A stretch of 64,000 bases of DNA, from NCBI RefSeq assembly GCF_003985125.1, contig NZ_ML133574.1:157063-221062 (forward strand), in the 5' to 3' direction. Source of the stretch: Rhizobium phaseoli. Its GTDB lineage: Bacteria > Pseudomonadota > Alphaproteobacteria > Rhizobiales > Rhizobiaceae. A program made the translations under genes and the position numbers. Each line of letters starts with the position of its first letter. Position 1 is the first letter of the stretch. The notes under the pieces were generated by a model. It was not told where the DNA came from, did no database searches, and saw only the letters and a program-made list of their open reading frames with translations. Positions 39,222 through 47,930 of this stretch are shown here, one piece after another.

Positions 39222-40168
39222 TAGAAATTCGCCTTCAGGTCCATGCCGGCATAAAGGCTCGCCACCTCGTCGGCATAACCGTTGAAGGGCAGGGTGGGAT
39301 GGCGGCTCGCGCCGAAGAAGCCGCTTTCGCCGATGCGCCGCTCGCTTGCCTGGCTCCAGCGCGGATGGTCGACGGCGGGATTGACGTTGGCGTAGAAGCC
39401 GTATTCCTGCGGATTGGTGACCTGCCAGGTGTTTTTCGGCTGCTGGTCAGTGAGGGTGATCCTAACGATCGACTTGATGCCCTTGAAGCCGTATTTCCAC
39501 GGCACGACCAGGCGGATCGGCGCGCCGTTCTGGTTCGGCAGCGTTTCGCCATAAAGCCCGACGGCAAGCAGCGTCAGCGGATGGCGCGCTTCGTCGAGCC
39601 GCAGACCCTCGACATAAGGCCAGTCGAGCGATTGGAAGAAACCCTTCTGTCCCGGCATCTCCTCTGGCCGCACGACGGTTTCGAAGGCGACATATTTGGC
39701 GCTGCCGAGCGGCTCCACCTTGTCGAGCAGCGATGCCAGCGGAAAGCCGTTCCAGGGAATGACCATCGACCAGGCCTCGACGCAGCGCATCCGGTAGGTG
39801 CGCTCCTCGATCGGGAATTCCTTCATCAGCGCTTCGAGGTCGAAGGTGCCTGGTTTGTTGACCATGCCGTCGACCTTGATCGTCCAGGGCAGCGGCTTGA
39901 AACCGCCGGAATTTGCCGCGGGATCGCCTTTATCGAGGCCGAATTCATAGAAATTGTTGTAGGTGGTGACGTCCTTGAGCGGCGTCGACTTCTCGTCGAC
40001 CTTATACTTGCTTTCGACGGCGGAGAGGGCGGCCGCGCTCGCCTTGCCGGCGCCGTAAAGCGTCATGGCGCCGAGAGCTGCAGCGCCCAGGATTTCACGC
40101 CGGCGCAGGTAGACTTGGCGCGGCGTGATCTCCGACGACGCGATCTTCCGGGGGCGATAGCTTGGCAT
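39221..40168 (-). CDS. msrP: Protein-methionine-sulfoxide reductase catalytic subunit MsrP (YedY)
   Basis: MsrP (315 residues) is a molybdopterin enzyme that repairs oxidised methionines in periplasmic proteins. A twin-arginine signal is at the N terminus (RRREILGAAALGAM, about 22-35). The molybdenum-ligand cysteine is C129 in YRMRCVEAW, and the substrate/cofactor segment VPWKYGFKGIKSI is present. The ATG at 40168 is chosen because CTGGAGG lies 8-14 bases upstream and the family N terminus MPSYRP starts there. It is the first gene of msrPQ. Confidence 0.95.
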   Translation of the reverse strand: MPSYRPRKIASSEITPRQVYLRRREILGAAALGAMTLYGAGKASAAALSAVESKYKVDEKSTPLKDVTTYNNFYEFGLDKGDPAANSGGFKPLPWTIKVDGMVNKPGTFDLEALMKEFPIEERTYRMRCVEAWSMVIPWNGFPLASLLDKVEPLGSAKYVAFETVVRPEEMPGQKGFFQSLDWPYVEGLRLDEARHPLTLLAVGLYGETLPNQNGAPIRLVVPWKYGFKGIKSIVRITLTDQQPKNTWQVTNPQEYGFYANVNPAVDHPRWSQASERRIGESGFFGASRHPTLPFNGYADEVASLYAGMDLKANF

Positions 40169-40617
40169 GTCGAAAACCTCCAGGGCGGATTTCTTCAATA
40201 TAGGTCTTAAACGAACCGCCCGCATGTTCGGATTAGAGCATGATGCCGAAAAGTATGAGCGGTTTTCGGGCGACATCATGCTCTAACTCTTTAATGTAGA
40301 ACAGGATTCAGATTTTAGACCAAACGGGCCTAAAATCATCCCGTTCTATGTCTATGCCTTCAACCTCGCCGACGGGAAGCCAATTTTTTGTGTTCGCCTG
40401 TGATGGAATAGGCTGTAACCAAACCGCGCGCCCAACCGTATACCATCGATGGCGCTCAAGGCGCTCCTTTCGCGGCGTACCGGATTTGACCTTGCCGGTA
40501 GTGACAGCCCCGGTCGATTGGATTAGGACAATTCCAAAAGGCAGCGTTCGCCCGGCCCGCAGGCTTCATGCCGCTTCGCTTAGCCTGATCATTTCCGACA
40601 CGTCGAGGAAGACACCG
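40169..40617. other. msrP-ilvD divergent intergenic region
   Basis: A 449-base gene-free region between divergent msrP and ilvD. Its left part holds a RIME1-like double palindrome (40233-40348). The right part must contain the ilvD promoter, which I cannot place with confidence. No open frame here looks coding. Confidence 0.6.
40233..40348. repeat. RIME1-like rhizobial intergenic element (two large palindromes)
   Basis: The first palindrome has perfect 13-bp outer arms TTAGAGCATGATG (40233-40245) / CATCATGCTCTAA (40274-40286) and inner arms CCGAAAA / TTTTCGG. The second has outer arms at 40297-40307 and 40338-40348 (TAGAACAGGAT / ATCCCGTTCTA, one mismatch) and inner GATTTTAG / CTAAAATC. Two palindromes in about 110 bases match the description of RIME1 elements in Rhizobiaceae. 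Confidence 0.75.
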
Positions 40618-42456
40618 ATGCCAGCTTACCGTTCCAGAACCACGACCCACGGCCGCAACATGGCAGGCGCGCGCGGCCTTTGGCGCGCCACGGGCATGAA
40701 GGATTCGGATTTCGGCAAGCCGATCATCGCGGTGGTGAATTCCTTCACCCAGTTCGTGCCCGGCCACGTGCATCTGAAGGATCTCGGCCAGCTCGTCGCC
40801 CGCGAAATCGAGGCGGCCGGCGGTGTCGCCAAGGAGTTCAACACCATCGCCGTCGACGACGGCATCGCCATGGGCCATGACGGCATGCTCTATTCGCTGC
40901 CGTCGCGCGAACTCATCGCCGACAGCGTCGAATATATGGTCAACGCCCATTGCGCCGACGCCATGGTCTGCATTTCCAACTGCGACAAGATCACCCCCGG
41001 CATGCTGATGGCGTCGCTGCGTCTCAATATCCCGACCGTCTTCGTCTCGGGCGGCCCGATGGAAGCCGGCAAGGTTGTCCTGCACGGCAAGACCCATGCG
41101 CTCGATCTCGTTGACGCCATGGTCGCCGCGGCCGACGACAAGATCTCCGACGAAGACGTCAAGGTCATCGAGCGTTCCGCCTGTCCGACCTGCGGTTCCT
41201 GCTCCGGCATGTTCACCGCCAATTCGATGAACTGCCTGACCGAAGCGCTCGGCCTGTCGCTGCCCGGCAACGGCTCGACGCTCGCCACCCACGCAGACCG
41301 CAAGCGCCTCTTCGTCGAGGCCGGCCACCTGATCGTCGATCTCGCCCGCCGCTATTACGAGCAGGACGACGTCAAGGCGCTGCCGCGCACCATCGCCTCC
41401 AAGCAGGCCTTCGAGAATGCCATGGCGCTCGATATCGCCATGGGCGGCTCGACCAATACCGTTCTCCACATCCTCGCCGCCGCCCATGAAGGCGAGGTCG
41501 ATTTCACCATGGCCGATATCGACGCGCTGTCGCGCCGCGTGCCGTGCCTTTCGAAGGTCGCACCCGCCAAGAGCGATGTGCATATGGAAGACGTCCATCG
41601 CGCCGGTGGCATCATGTCGATCCTCGGAGAGCTCGACAAGGGCGGGCTGCTGAACCGCGATTGCCCGACCGTGCATGCCGAGACGCTGGGCGATGCTATC
41701 GACCGCTGGGACATTACCCGCACCAACAGCGACACTGTCCGCAATTTCTATCGCGCCGCACCCGGCGGCATCCCGACCCAGGTCGCCTTCAGCCAGGAAG
41801 CCCGCTGGGACGACCTCGACACAGATCGCCAGAACGGCGTCATCCGTTCGGTCGAACATCCATTCTCGAAAGACGGCGGCCTTGCCGTGCTCAAGGGCAA
41901 TCTCGCCATCGACGGCTGCATCGTCAAAACCGCCGGCGTCGATGAATCAATCCTGAAATTCTCCGGTCCGGCACGCGTCTTTGAAAGCCAGGATGCATCG
42001 GTCAAGGCGATCCTCGCCAATGAAGTCAAGGCCGGCGACGTCGTCGTCATCCGCTATGAAGGCCCGAAGGGCGGTCCCGGCATGCAGGAGATGCTCTATC
42101 CGACGAGCTATCTGAAGTCGAAGGGCCTCGGCAAGGCCTGTGCGCTGATCACCGACGGCCGCTTCTCCGGCGGCACCTCCGGCCTCTCGATCGGCCATGT
42201 TTCGCCGGAAGCGGCCAATGGCGGCACAATCGGCCTGGTGCGCGAAGGCGACATGATCGACATCGACATCCCGAACCGCACCATCAGCCTGCGCGTCAGC
42301 GAAGCCGAGCTTGCCGACCGCCGGACCGAGCAGGATGGCAAGGGCTGGCATCCCACAGAAGTCCGCAAGCGCAACGTCACTACCGCGCTCAAGGCCTACG
42401 CTGCTTTCGCGACGAGTGCTGACCGCGGTGCCGTCCGCGATCTGAACGCCCGCTAA
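40618..42456 (+). CDS. ilvD: Dihydroxy-acid dehydratase
   Basis: IlvD (612 residues; E. coli 616) dehydrates dihydroxy acids to the keto acids of valine and isoleucine. Iron-sulfur cysteines fall at C122 (SNCDKITPGM) and C195 (PTCGSCSGMFTANSMN), the same numbers as in E. coli. The ATG at 40618 gives the standard N terminus MPAYRSRTTTHGRNMAGAR and has GAGGAAG upstream. It is a single-gene unit. Confidence 0.97.
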   Translation: MPAYRSRTTTHGRNMAGARGLWRATGMKDSDFGKPIIAVVNSFTQFVPGHVHLKDLGQLVAREIEAAGGVAKEFNTIAVDDGIAMGHDGMLYSLPSRELIADSVEYMVNAHCADAMVCISNCDKITPGMLMASLRLNIPTVFVSGGPMEAGKVVLHGKTHALDLVDAMVAAADDKISDEDVKVIERSACPTCGSCSGMFTANSMNCLTEALGLSLPGNGSTLATHADRKRLFVEAGHLIVDLARRYYEQDDVKALPRTIASKQAFENAMALDIAMGGSTNTVLHILAAAHEGEVDFTMADIDALSRRVPCLSKVAPAKSDVHMEDVHRAGGIMSILGELDKGGLLNRDCPTVHAETLGDAIDRWDITRTNSDTVRNFYRAAPGGIPTQVAFSQEARWDDLDTDRQNGVIRSVEHPFSKDGGLAVLKGNLAIDGCIVKTAGVDESILKFSGPARVFESQDASVKAILANEVKAGDVVVIRYEGPKGGPGMQEMLYPTSYLKSKGLGKACALITDGRFSGGTSGLSIGHVSPEAANGGTIGLVREGDMIDIDIPNRTISLRVSEAELADRRTEQDGKGWHPTEVRKRNVTTALKAYAAFATSADRGAVRDLNAR

Positions 42457-42501
42457 CTGGTCGAACTATAACCCGCTGATTAAGAGTCAGCTGCTCTACT
42501 G

Positions 42502-42537
42502 ACCGGTCGCTTTCAAAGCGGCCGGTTGATGTTTTTA
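42502..42537 (+). terminator. Terminator between convergent ilvD and LprI-like gene
   Basis: A stem of about 10-12 pairs (ACCGGTCGC / GCGGCCGGT, one wobble, loop about TTTCAAA, 42502-42526) is followed by TGATGTTTTTAT on the plus strand. It overlaps the stop region of the gene on the other strand. Confidence 0.65.
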
Positions 42538-42866
42538 TAGGTCTCGCCGAGCTGCTTCAGCCGCTCCTCATAGGCGGCCTTGAGGCAGGCGGCATCCGCT
42601 CCGCATTCCTGCCGCTTCTTCAGCCAGGCCGTCTGCTCGTCCTGCAAAGTGCCGCGTGAGCCCATGGCCAGCAGGCCGGAGAGCAGCTCGAAGCTCGTCG
42701 CCATCTTCACGTCGGCATCGTTGAGGGCGCGGTTGTCGCAGATGACCTTTTCGTCCGGTTTCAATTCTTTGCCATCGCAGTCGAAGCTCGCCGCCTGGGC
42801 CATGCCCGATGTGATGGCCAGGATTGTAAGACCAAGGACCGTCGCCATCGCTTTCGTCGTCATCAT
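42513..42866 (-). CDS. LprI-like (DUF1311) periplasmic protein
   Basis: A 117-residue secreted protein: signal peptide to about residue 25 (ending AQA), then four cysteines in the pattern FDC...VIC...ECGADAACL and the family helix DEQTAWLKKRQEC. Members of this family include lysozyme-inhibitor-like proteins, but the role here is not shown. AAGGAGAG is upstream of ATGATG at 42866. It converges on ilvD. Confidence 0.75.
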   Translation of the reverse strand: MMTTKAMATVLGLTILAITSGMAQAASFDCDGKELKPDEKVICDNRALNDADVKMATSFELLSGLLAMGSRGTLQDEQTAWLKKRQECGADAACLKAAYEERLKQLGETYKNINRPL

Positions 42867-42887
42867 TCAAACTCTCCTTGCCGCCGA

Positions 42888-43268
42888 TCAGACCAGCCTG
42901 CGCACCGCCAGAACCAGAAAGATGAGGCAGATGAGCCAGACGGCAAGGATGAAGATCAGGCCGCTTCGGCCGGAAGGGCGTTCAATGCGTCTTGCAGCTT
43001 CCTCGCGAAGCTCGCTCATCAAGTCGGGCGGGACGAGCCGCGTCGCCAGCAGGATGCCGAGCGGCACGATGACGAGATCGTCGAGATAGCCGAGCACAGG
43101 AATGAAATCCGGGATGAGATCGACCGGCGACAGGGCATAGGTCGCGACGGCGCCCGCCACTGCTTTTGCATACCAGGGCACCCTGGCATCGCGCGCAGCA
43201 AGCCACAGGGCGACGATGTCACGCTTCAGTGACTTCGCCCAGTTTTTGGCTTTTGATATCAGTTGCAT
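42888..43268 (-). CDS. YkvA/DUF1232 family membrane protein
   Basis: A 126-residue protein with the DUF1232 core DARVPWYAKAVAGAVATYAL followed by SPVDLIPDFIPVLGYLDDL (about 46-64), and a C-terminal membrane helix at about 103-122. Function is unknown. It lies 21 bases upstream of the LprI-like gene in the same direction. Confidence 0.8.
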   Translation of the reverse strand: MQLISKAKNWAKSLKRDIVALWLAARDARVPWYAKAVAGAVATYALSPVDLIPDFIPVLGYLDDLVIVPLGILLATRLVPPDLMSELREEAARRIERPSGRSGLIFILAVWLICLIFLVLAVRRLV

Positions 43269-43416
43269 GGCCGATCTTCCTGAATCGAATTCGCAAAGGC
43301 TTCAAGCAAAATCTCTTGAGGTCGTCGGCTGCCTTATTCTTCCATGCTTCCGCCCTCTTTCCTTTCTAGCGTCGGACGCTAAAACAATTTTTCTAGAGGA
43401 TTCAAAAGGGATAATC

Positions 43417-44820
43417 ATGCAAGGCCTGTTCAAACACGCCTCCGTTTCGCTGCTCGCTCTGACGCTGCTTCTGCCGGCTGCGGCTTACGCACAGACGACA
43501 AAGACGGTACCCGAGAGCCAGATGCAGATGCAGCTCTCCTTCGCGCCGCTGGTCAAGCAGACATCCGGCGCTGTCGTCAATGTCTATGCGGAAAAGACCA
43601 TCCAACGCCAGTCGCCCTTTGCCGGCGATCCCTTCTTCGAGCAGTTTTTCGGCCAGCAGATGCCGAACCGTTCGGAAAAGCAGTCCTCGCTCGGCTCGGG
43701 CGTCATCGTCGAGGCGAACGGCACCGTCGTCACCAACAATCACGTCGTCGAGGGCGCCGACGACATCAAGGTGGCGCTGCCGGATGGCCGCGAATTCCCC
43801 TGCAAGGTGGTGCTGCGCGATGACCGTGTCGATCTCGCCGTGCTGAAGATCGATACCAAGGAGAGCTTCCCGACGCTGCCGATCGGCAATTCCGATGCGG
43901 TCGAGGTCGGCGATCTCGTGCTGGCAATCGGCAATCCCTTCGGCGTCGGCCAGACGGTGACGAGCGGCATCGTTTCCGCACTTGCCCGCAACCAGGTGGT
44001 CAGGAACGAGTTCGGCTTCTTCATCCAGACCGACGCCTCGATCAATCCTGGCAATTCCGGTGGCGCTCTGATGAACATGAAAGGCGAGCTGATCGGCATC
44101 AACACGGCGATCTTCTCGCGCGGCGGCGGCTCGAACGGCATCGGCTTCGCCATTCCCGCCAATCTCGTCAAGGTCTTCCTCGCTTCGGCCGACGCCGGCG
44201 TCAAATCTTTCGAGCGGCCCTATGTCGGCGCGAGCTTCGATGCCGTGACCTCTGAAGTGGCTGAGGCGCTGGGGCTGAACAAGGTTCGCGGCGCGCTCGT
44301 CGTCAAGGTTTCGGAGGGCGGCCCGGCCGCTGAGGCGGGATTGAAGGCCGGCGAAATCGTCACCGCTGTCGACGGCATTTCCGTCGAACACCCGGATGCG
44401 CTGCTTTACCGGCTGACGACGGCCGGTCTCGGCAAGTCGGTCAAGCTTACCGTTGTCGAGAACGGCCGCGAGCAGCAGCTGTCGCTGACGCTCGATCGCG
44501 CCCCGGAAACCTCGCCGCGCGATCAGCGCACCATCGGCGGGCGCACCCCCTTCAGCGGCGCTGTCGTCGAGAACCTGTCGCCGCGGGTCGCCGATGAATT
44601 ACGCATGCCGCCGGAATCGGCAGGCGTCGTCGTCTCCGAGGTGAAGGAGGATTCGCCGGCCGCCCGTCTCGGTTTCGAGCCAAAGGATATTATCGTCTCG
44701 ATCAACGGCACCGATGTGAAGACCACCAGCGAACTGTCCGAAATCGCCGATAGCGACCCCGGCCTCTGGCGGGTCGAGATCGAGCGCGACGGTCAGCGCA
44801 TCCGGCAGTTCTTCCGATGA
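43417..44820 (+). CDS. DegP/Do-type periplasmic serine endoprotease
   Basis: A 467-residue HtrA protease: signal peptide to about A25, a trypsin-like domain with catalytic H109 (TNNHVVEG), D139 (RVDLAVL) and S214 (PGNSGGAL), and two PDZ domains (about 255-345 and 375-460). It is expected to degrade misfolded periplasmic proteins. The ATG at 43417 is chosen because a signal peptide starts there and AAAGGG precedes it. Its TGA overlaps the ATG of rarA. Confidence 0.93.
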   Translation: MQGLFKHASVSLLALTLLLPAAAYAQTTKTVPESQMQMQLSFAPLVKQTSGAVVNVYAEKTIQRQSPFAGDPFFEQFFGQQMPNRSEKQSSLGSGVIVEANGTVVTNNHVVEGADDIKVALPDGREFPCKVVLRDDRVDLAVLKIDTKESFPTLPIGNSDAVEVGDLVLAIGNPFGVGQTVTSGIVSALARNQVVRNEFGFFIQTDASINPGNSGGALMNMKGELIGINTAIFSRGGGSNGIGFAIPANLVKVFLASADAGVKSFERPYVGASFDAVTSEVAEALGLNKVRGALVVKVSEGGPAAEAGLKAGEIVTAVDGISVEHPDALLYRLTTAGLGKSVKLTVVENGREQQLSLTLDRAPETSPRDQRTIGGRTPFSGAVVENLSPRVADELRMPPESAGVVVSEVKEDSPAARLGFEPKDIIVSINGTDVKTTSELSEIADSDPGLWRVEIERDGQRIRQFFR

Positions 44821-46133
44821 GCAACGATCTCTTCGCGCCGCGTGTTCCGGAAGAGGTGGCCGCCAGGCGGCCGCTTGCCGACCGGCTGCGGCCGAAGACG
44901 CTTGCCGAGGTCACCGGTCAGGACCATCTGACCGGTGACGATGGGGTGCTGAAGCGGATGATCGAAAGCGGCTCGCTCGGCTCGATGATCTTCTGGGGGC
45001 CGCCCGGCACCGGCAAGACGACGGTGGCGCGTCTGCTGTCCGGCGAGGCGGGGTTGGCCTTCGAGCAGATCTCGGCGATCTTTTCCGGCGTCGCTGATCT
45101 GAAGAAGGTGTTCGAGACTGCTCGCCTGCGCCGCATGGACGGCCGCCAGACGCTGCTGTTTGTCGACGAGATCCATCGTTTCAACCGCGCCCAGCAGGAC
45201 AGCTTCTTGCCTGTCATGGAGGATGGCACCGTCATCCTCGTCGGCGCCACCACCGAAAACCCGTCCTTCGAACTCAACGCCGCTCTTTTATCGCGCGCCC
45301 GCGTGCTGACGTTCAAATCGCATGACGAGCAGAGCCTGGAGGAATTGCTGCAGCGCGCCGAGGCGATCGAGCAGAAGCCGCTGCCCTTGACGGAGGAGGC
45401 CCGCGCCAGCCTGATCCGCATGGCCGATGGCGACGGCCGCGCGGTGCTGACGCTCGCCGAGGAGGTCTGGCGCGCCGCGCGCGAAGGCGAGACCTTCGAC
45501 ACCGAAGGCCTGACGCGCATCGTCCAGCGCCGCGCGCCGGTTTATGACAAGGCGCAGGATGGCCACTACAATCTGATCTCGGCGCTGCATAAATCCGTGC
45601 GCGGCTCGGACCCGGACGCAGCCCTCTATTATCTCGCCCGCATGTTCGATGCCGGCGAGGATCCGCTCTATCTCGGCCGGCGGCTGGTGCGCATGGCGGT
45701 GGAGGATATCGGTCTTGCCGATCCGCAGGCGCTGGTGATCTGCAATGCCGCCAAGGATGCCTATGAGTATCTCGGCTCGCCGGAAGGGGAGCTGGCGCTG
45801 GCCCAGGCCTGCGTCTATCTCGCCACCGCGCCGAAATCCAATGCCGTCTACACCGCCTTCAAGGCCGCAAGCCAGGCCGCCAAGCAGAACGGCTCGCTGC
45901 TGCCGCCGAAGCATATCCTCAACGCGCCGACCAAGCTGATGAAGGGCGAGGGGTATGGCGAAGGTTATCGCTACGACCATGACGAGCCCGACGCCTTTTC
46001 CGGCCAGGACTATTTCCCGGAGAAAATGGGCCGGCAGACCTTCTATGACCCGCCGGAGCGTGGTTTCGAGCGCGACATCCGCAAGCGGCTGGAATGGTGG
46101 GCGAAGCTTCGCAAGGAGCGCAATCCGCGCTGA
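44817..46133 (+). CDS. rarA: Replication-associated recombination protein RarA (MgsA)
   Basis: RarA (438 residues) is a clamp-loader-like AAA+ ATPase acting at stalled replication forks. The N terminus RPLADRLRPKTLAEVTGQDHL is typical; Walker A is GPPGTGKTT and Walker B LLFVDEIHRFN. The C-terminal tetramerisation region contains DPDAALYYLARMFDAGEDP. Start and protease stop overlap as ATGA, so the two are co-translated despite unrelated functions. Confidence 0.95.
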   Translation: MSNDLFAPRVPEEVAARRPLADRLRPKTLAEVTGQDHLTGDDGVLKRMIESGSLGSMIFWGPPGTGKTTVARLLSGEAGLAFEQISAIFSGVADLKKVFETARLRRMDGRQTLLFVDEIHRFNRAQQDSFLPVMEDGTVILVGATTENPSFELNAALLSRARVLTFKSHDEQSLEELLQRAEAIEQKPLPLTEEARASLIRMADGDGRAVLTLAEEVWRAAREGETFDTEGLTRIVQRRAPVYDKAQDGHYNLISALHKSVRGSDPDAALYYLARMFDAGEDPLYLGRRLVRMAVEDIGLADPQALVICNAAKDAYEYLGSPEGELALAQACVYLATAPKSNAVYTAFKAASQAAKQNGSLLPPKHILNAPTKLMKGEGYGEGYRYDHDEPDAFSGQDYFPEKMGRQTFYDPPERGFERDIRKRLEWWAKLRKERNPR

Positions 46134-46164
46134 CGCCTCCAGCTGTTCGGTTGGCGAACGCGGC

Positions 46165-46839
46165 TCAGCCGCCAAGAGCGATCGCTATTGCAACCAGCAG
46201 CAATCCGAGACACGTCATCGTCATGCCTGCCTGAAGGGGCCTGCCACCGGAAAATTTCGCCCACGCATAACCCGTCACAAACAGCAGCATGATCAGAAAC
46301 AGGTTGCTGACCCTCAAGGCAAGGTGCGCATCTTCGATGAGAAAGAATGGGAGAACTGCCGGAATGGCGGTAGCCGAGACCAGCAGGAAGACGGCGATTG
46401 CGGCGGACAGATCGCCTTTCGATAACGACACTTTCACCGGGTCGGCCCGGCGTGTGAGCGTCAGCAGTGATCGATAGAGCGCGTCCGTGTCGGCGGCTTT
46501 CGCAGAGAACGGCGCTTCAATAATCGGGAATTCGTTCGCGAGCACGGTGAGCGCTTCAGATTCGTTTCCGGCGGCTTTGATTTGCCGGAAAAGGCGCAGC
46601 CGCCTGCTCTTGTAAAACGTGGTCCCTAGAATGAACAAGACAGCGTCGATGATCCCCCACGCCACGTTGCATCCGATCGTCGCGACGATCAGCTCGTCGA
46701 CATTTAATCCTTCTTCTTCAAAAACAAGCCTCGAACCAACTGTCAGGGTCAGCGCCATGATCAATCCGAAAAGGACTTCCCCAAGCGCATCACCTGGATC
46801 GATGATTTTGGTGATGCGCCCAATCGGGTTCGAAGTCAT
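46165..46839 (-). CDS. VIT1/CCC1-like membrane protein
   Basis: A 224-residue protein with about five hydrophobic segments. The N-terminal DPGDALGEVLFGLIMALT and GCNVAWGIIDAVLFILG resemble the first helices of VIT/CCC1 iron-manganese transporters. A soluble insert of about 80 residues separates them from the last helices. Transport activity is not shown. GGGAG lies 7-11 bases before the ATG. It converges on rarA. Confidence 0.6.
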   Translation of the reverse strand: MTSNPIGRITKIIDPGDALGEVLFGLIMALTLTVGSRLVFEEEGLNVDELIVATIGCNVAWGIIDAVLFILGTTFYKSRRLRLFRQIKAAGNESEALTVLANEFPIIEAPFSAKAADTDALYRSLLTLTRRADPVKVSLSKGDLSAAIAVFLLVSATAIPAVLPFFLIEDAHLALRVSNLFLIMLLFVTGYAWAKFSGGRPLQAGMTMTCLGLLLVAIAIALGG

Positions 46840-47080
46840 GGACTACTCCCACGTGATGAAAATACCGAAGCGCCGCCCGTCTTCGATGCCCATTCAAGGA
46901 ATTGCGCAACAGCCAGCAGTTCCCGCTTGCTAAACATGAGATCGCCAGCCAATTGGCTGGTGGCCTGAGGAATTGTGATCGACGTAGCCGCCTGATTCAT
47001 TGATTGCGATCAAGGGTCAGGATGATGATTGGCGCTGTCTGCGCCTGCGCGGCAATTCCGCGGTGAGGCCCGGCAAAAAC

Positions 47081-47392
47081 TTAGGACGGCCGCGGCGTCT
47101 TCTGATTGGCTGGCGCGGCGATTACCTTGACGGCGGATTCCGCCAGCCCGTGATGACCTTCCATATCGACGACGACGTGCCAGTGACCGCTTTCCGGAAC
47201 GGCGAGCTTGACCGGCGATTTGCGCGCCACGCCGCCGATATATTTGAAATCGAGAACTTCGGTGAAACGCTGGAAGTTCGGCGCCGTCATCAGGCGCACA
47301 TTGTTCACCGCGTTCAACGACACCTCGACGATCGTTCCGGCGCGTTGTTCCTTAAGATCGTAATGGGTGAAGCGGAAATTCGGTTTCGGCAT
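47081..47392 (-). CDS. DUF1883 domain protein
   Basis: A 103-residue protein with the DUF1883 pattern: FTHYDLKEQRAGTIVEVSLN at the start, the NVRLMTAPNFQRF segment, and a strand HWHVVVDMEGH near residue 75. Families of this type are all-beta and sometimes attached to TIR domains; the function is unknown. The ribosome site is weak. Confidence 0.7.
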   Translation of the reverse strand: MPKPNFRFTHYDLKEQRAGTIVEVSLNAVNNVRLMTAPNFQRFTEVLDFKYIGGVARKSPVKLAVPESGHWHVVVDMEGHHGLAESAVKVIAAPANQKTPRPS

Positions 47393-47930
47393 CGGTCTCG
47401 CGGCATCTGAAGTCTCTGCGCCGAGATTTTACCAGCACGCCAGTTAAAGAAAAGTTGGAAATCGGCCGTTCGGCCCGTCTGTGTTTTTGCGCTGCGCGGA
47501 AACCACGCGGAGACTGGCTCAGAGCGCGGCGTAGACGATGTAAAGTTCGACGCAGGCGAGCAGCACGCTGAAGACGATCAGCGCCCAGGCGGTGCGCTTT
47601 TCGCGCATCTGCCGGCTGCCGCGCCTGATCCTGCGTGGGCGGAGAGGGTGGAAGGTGGGGACATGATATTTCGCATGGCATTTGACCCTTGCAATGATGG
47701 CGAGAGTCTACTGCCGGCCGCGATAGGAAATCCATTCGCGGCGAGGGGCGAAAATATAGAAATGGCATAAAGGCGGGTGGCGGAAATTTCGAAGCAGGTG
47801 CCGGAAAATGACGGCCGCTGCGGTCCTTGCGGTATCGATGCAAACATGGAGCAAGGAACATGTCGAAGACGAGGTTGATATCGATGATCGCAACTGCGGC
47901 CGCCTCAACCTCGCCCCTTTTTCCGTGCCG
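47393..47930. other. Gap with no secure gene
   Basis: 538 bases between the DUF1883 gene and the ketopantoate-reductase-like gene. Only one short frame (47519-47608, minus) looks protein-like. Other frames read as low-complexity Arg/Pro/Ser stretches typical of non-coding high-GC DNA. Confidence 0.5.
47519..47608 (-). CDS. Possible 29-residue membrane peptide
   Basis: The frame MREKRTAWALIVFSVLLACV... ends with a TGA at 47519 and forms one good membrane helix after a basic start. The same frame stays open upstream with plausible residues (KYHVPTFHPLRPRRIRRG) but without a standard start codon. The ribosome site is poor, so this is tentative. Confidence 0.3.
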   Translation of the reverse strand: MREKRTAWALIVFSVLLACVELYIVYAAL

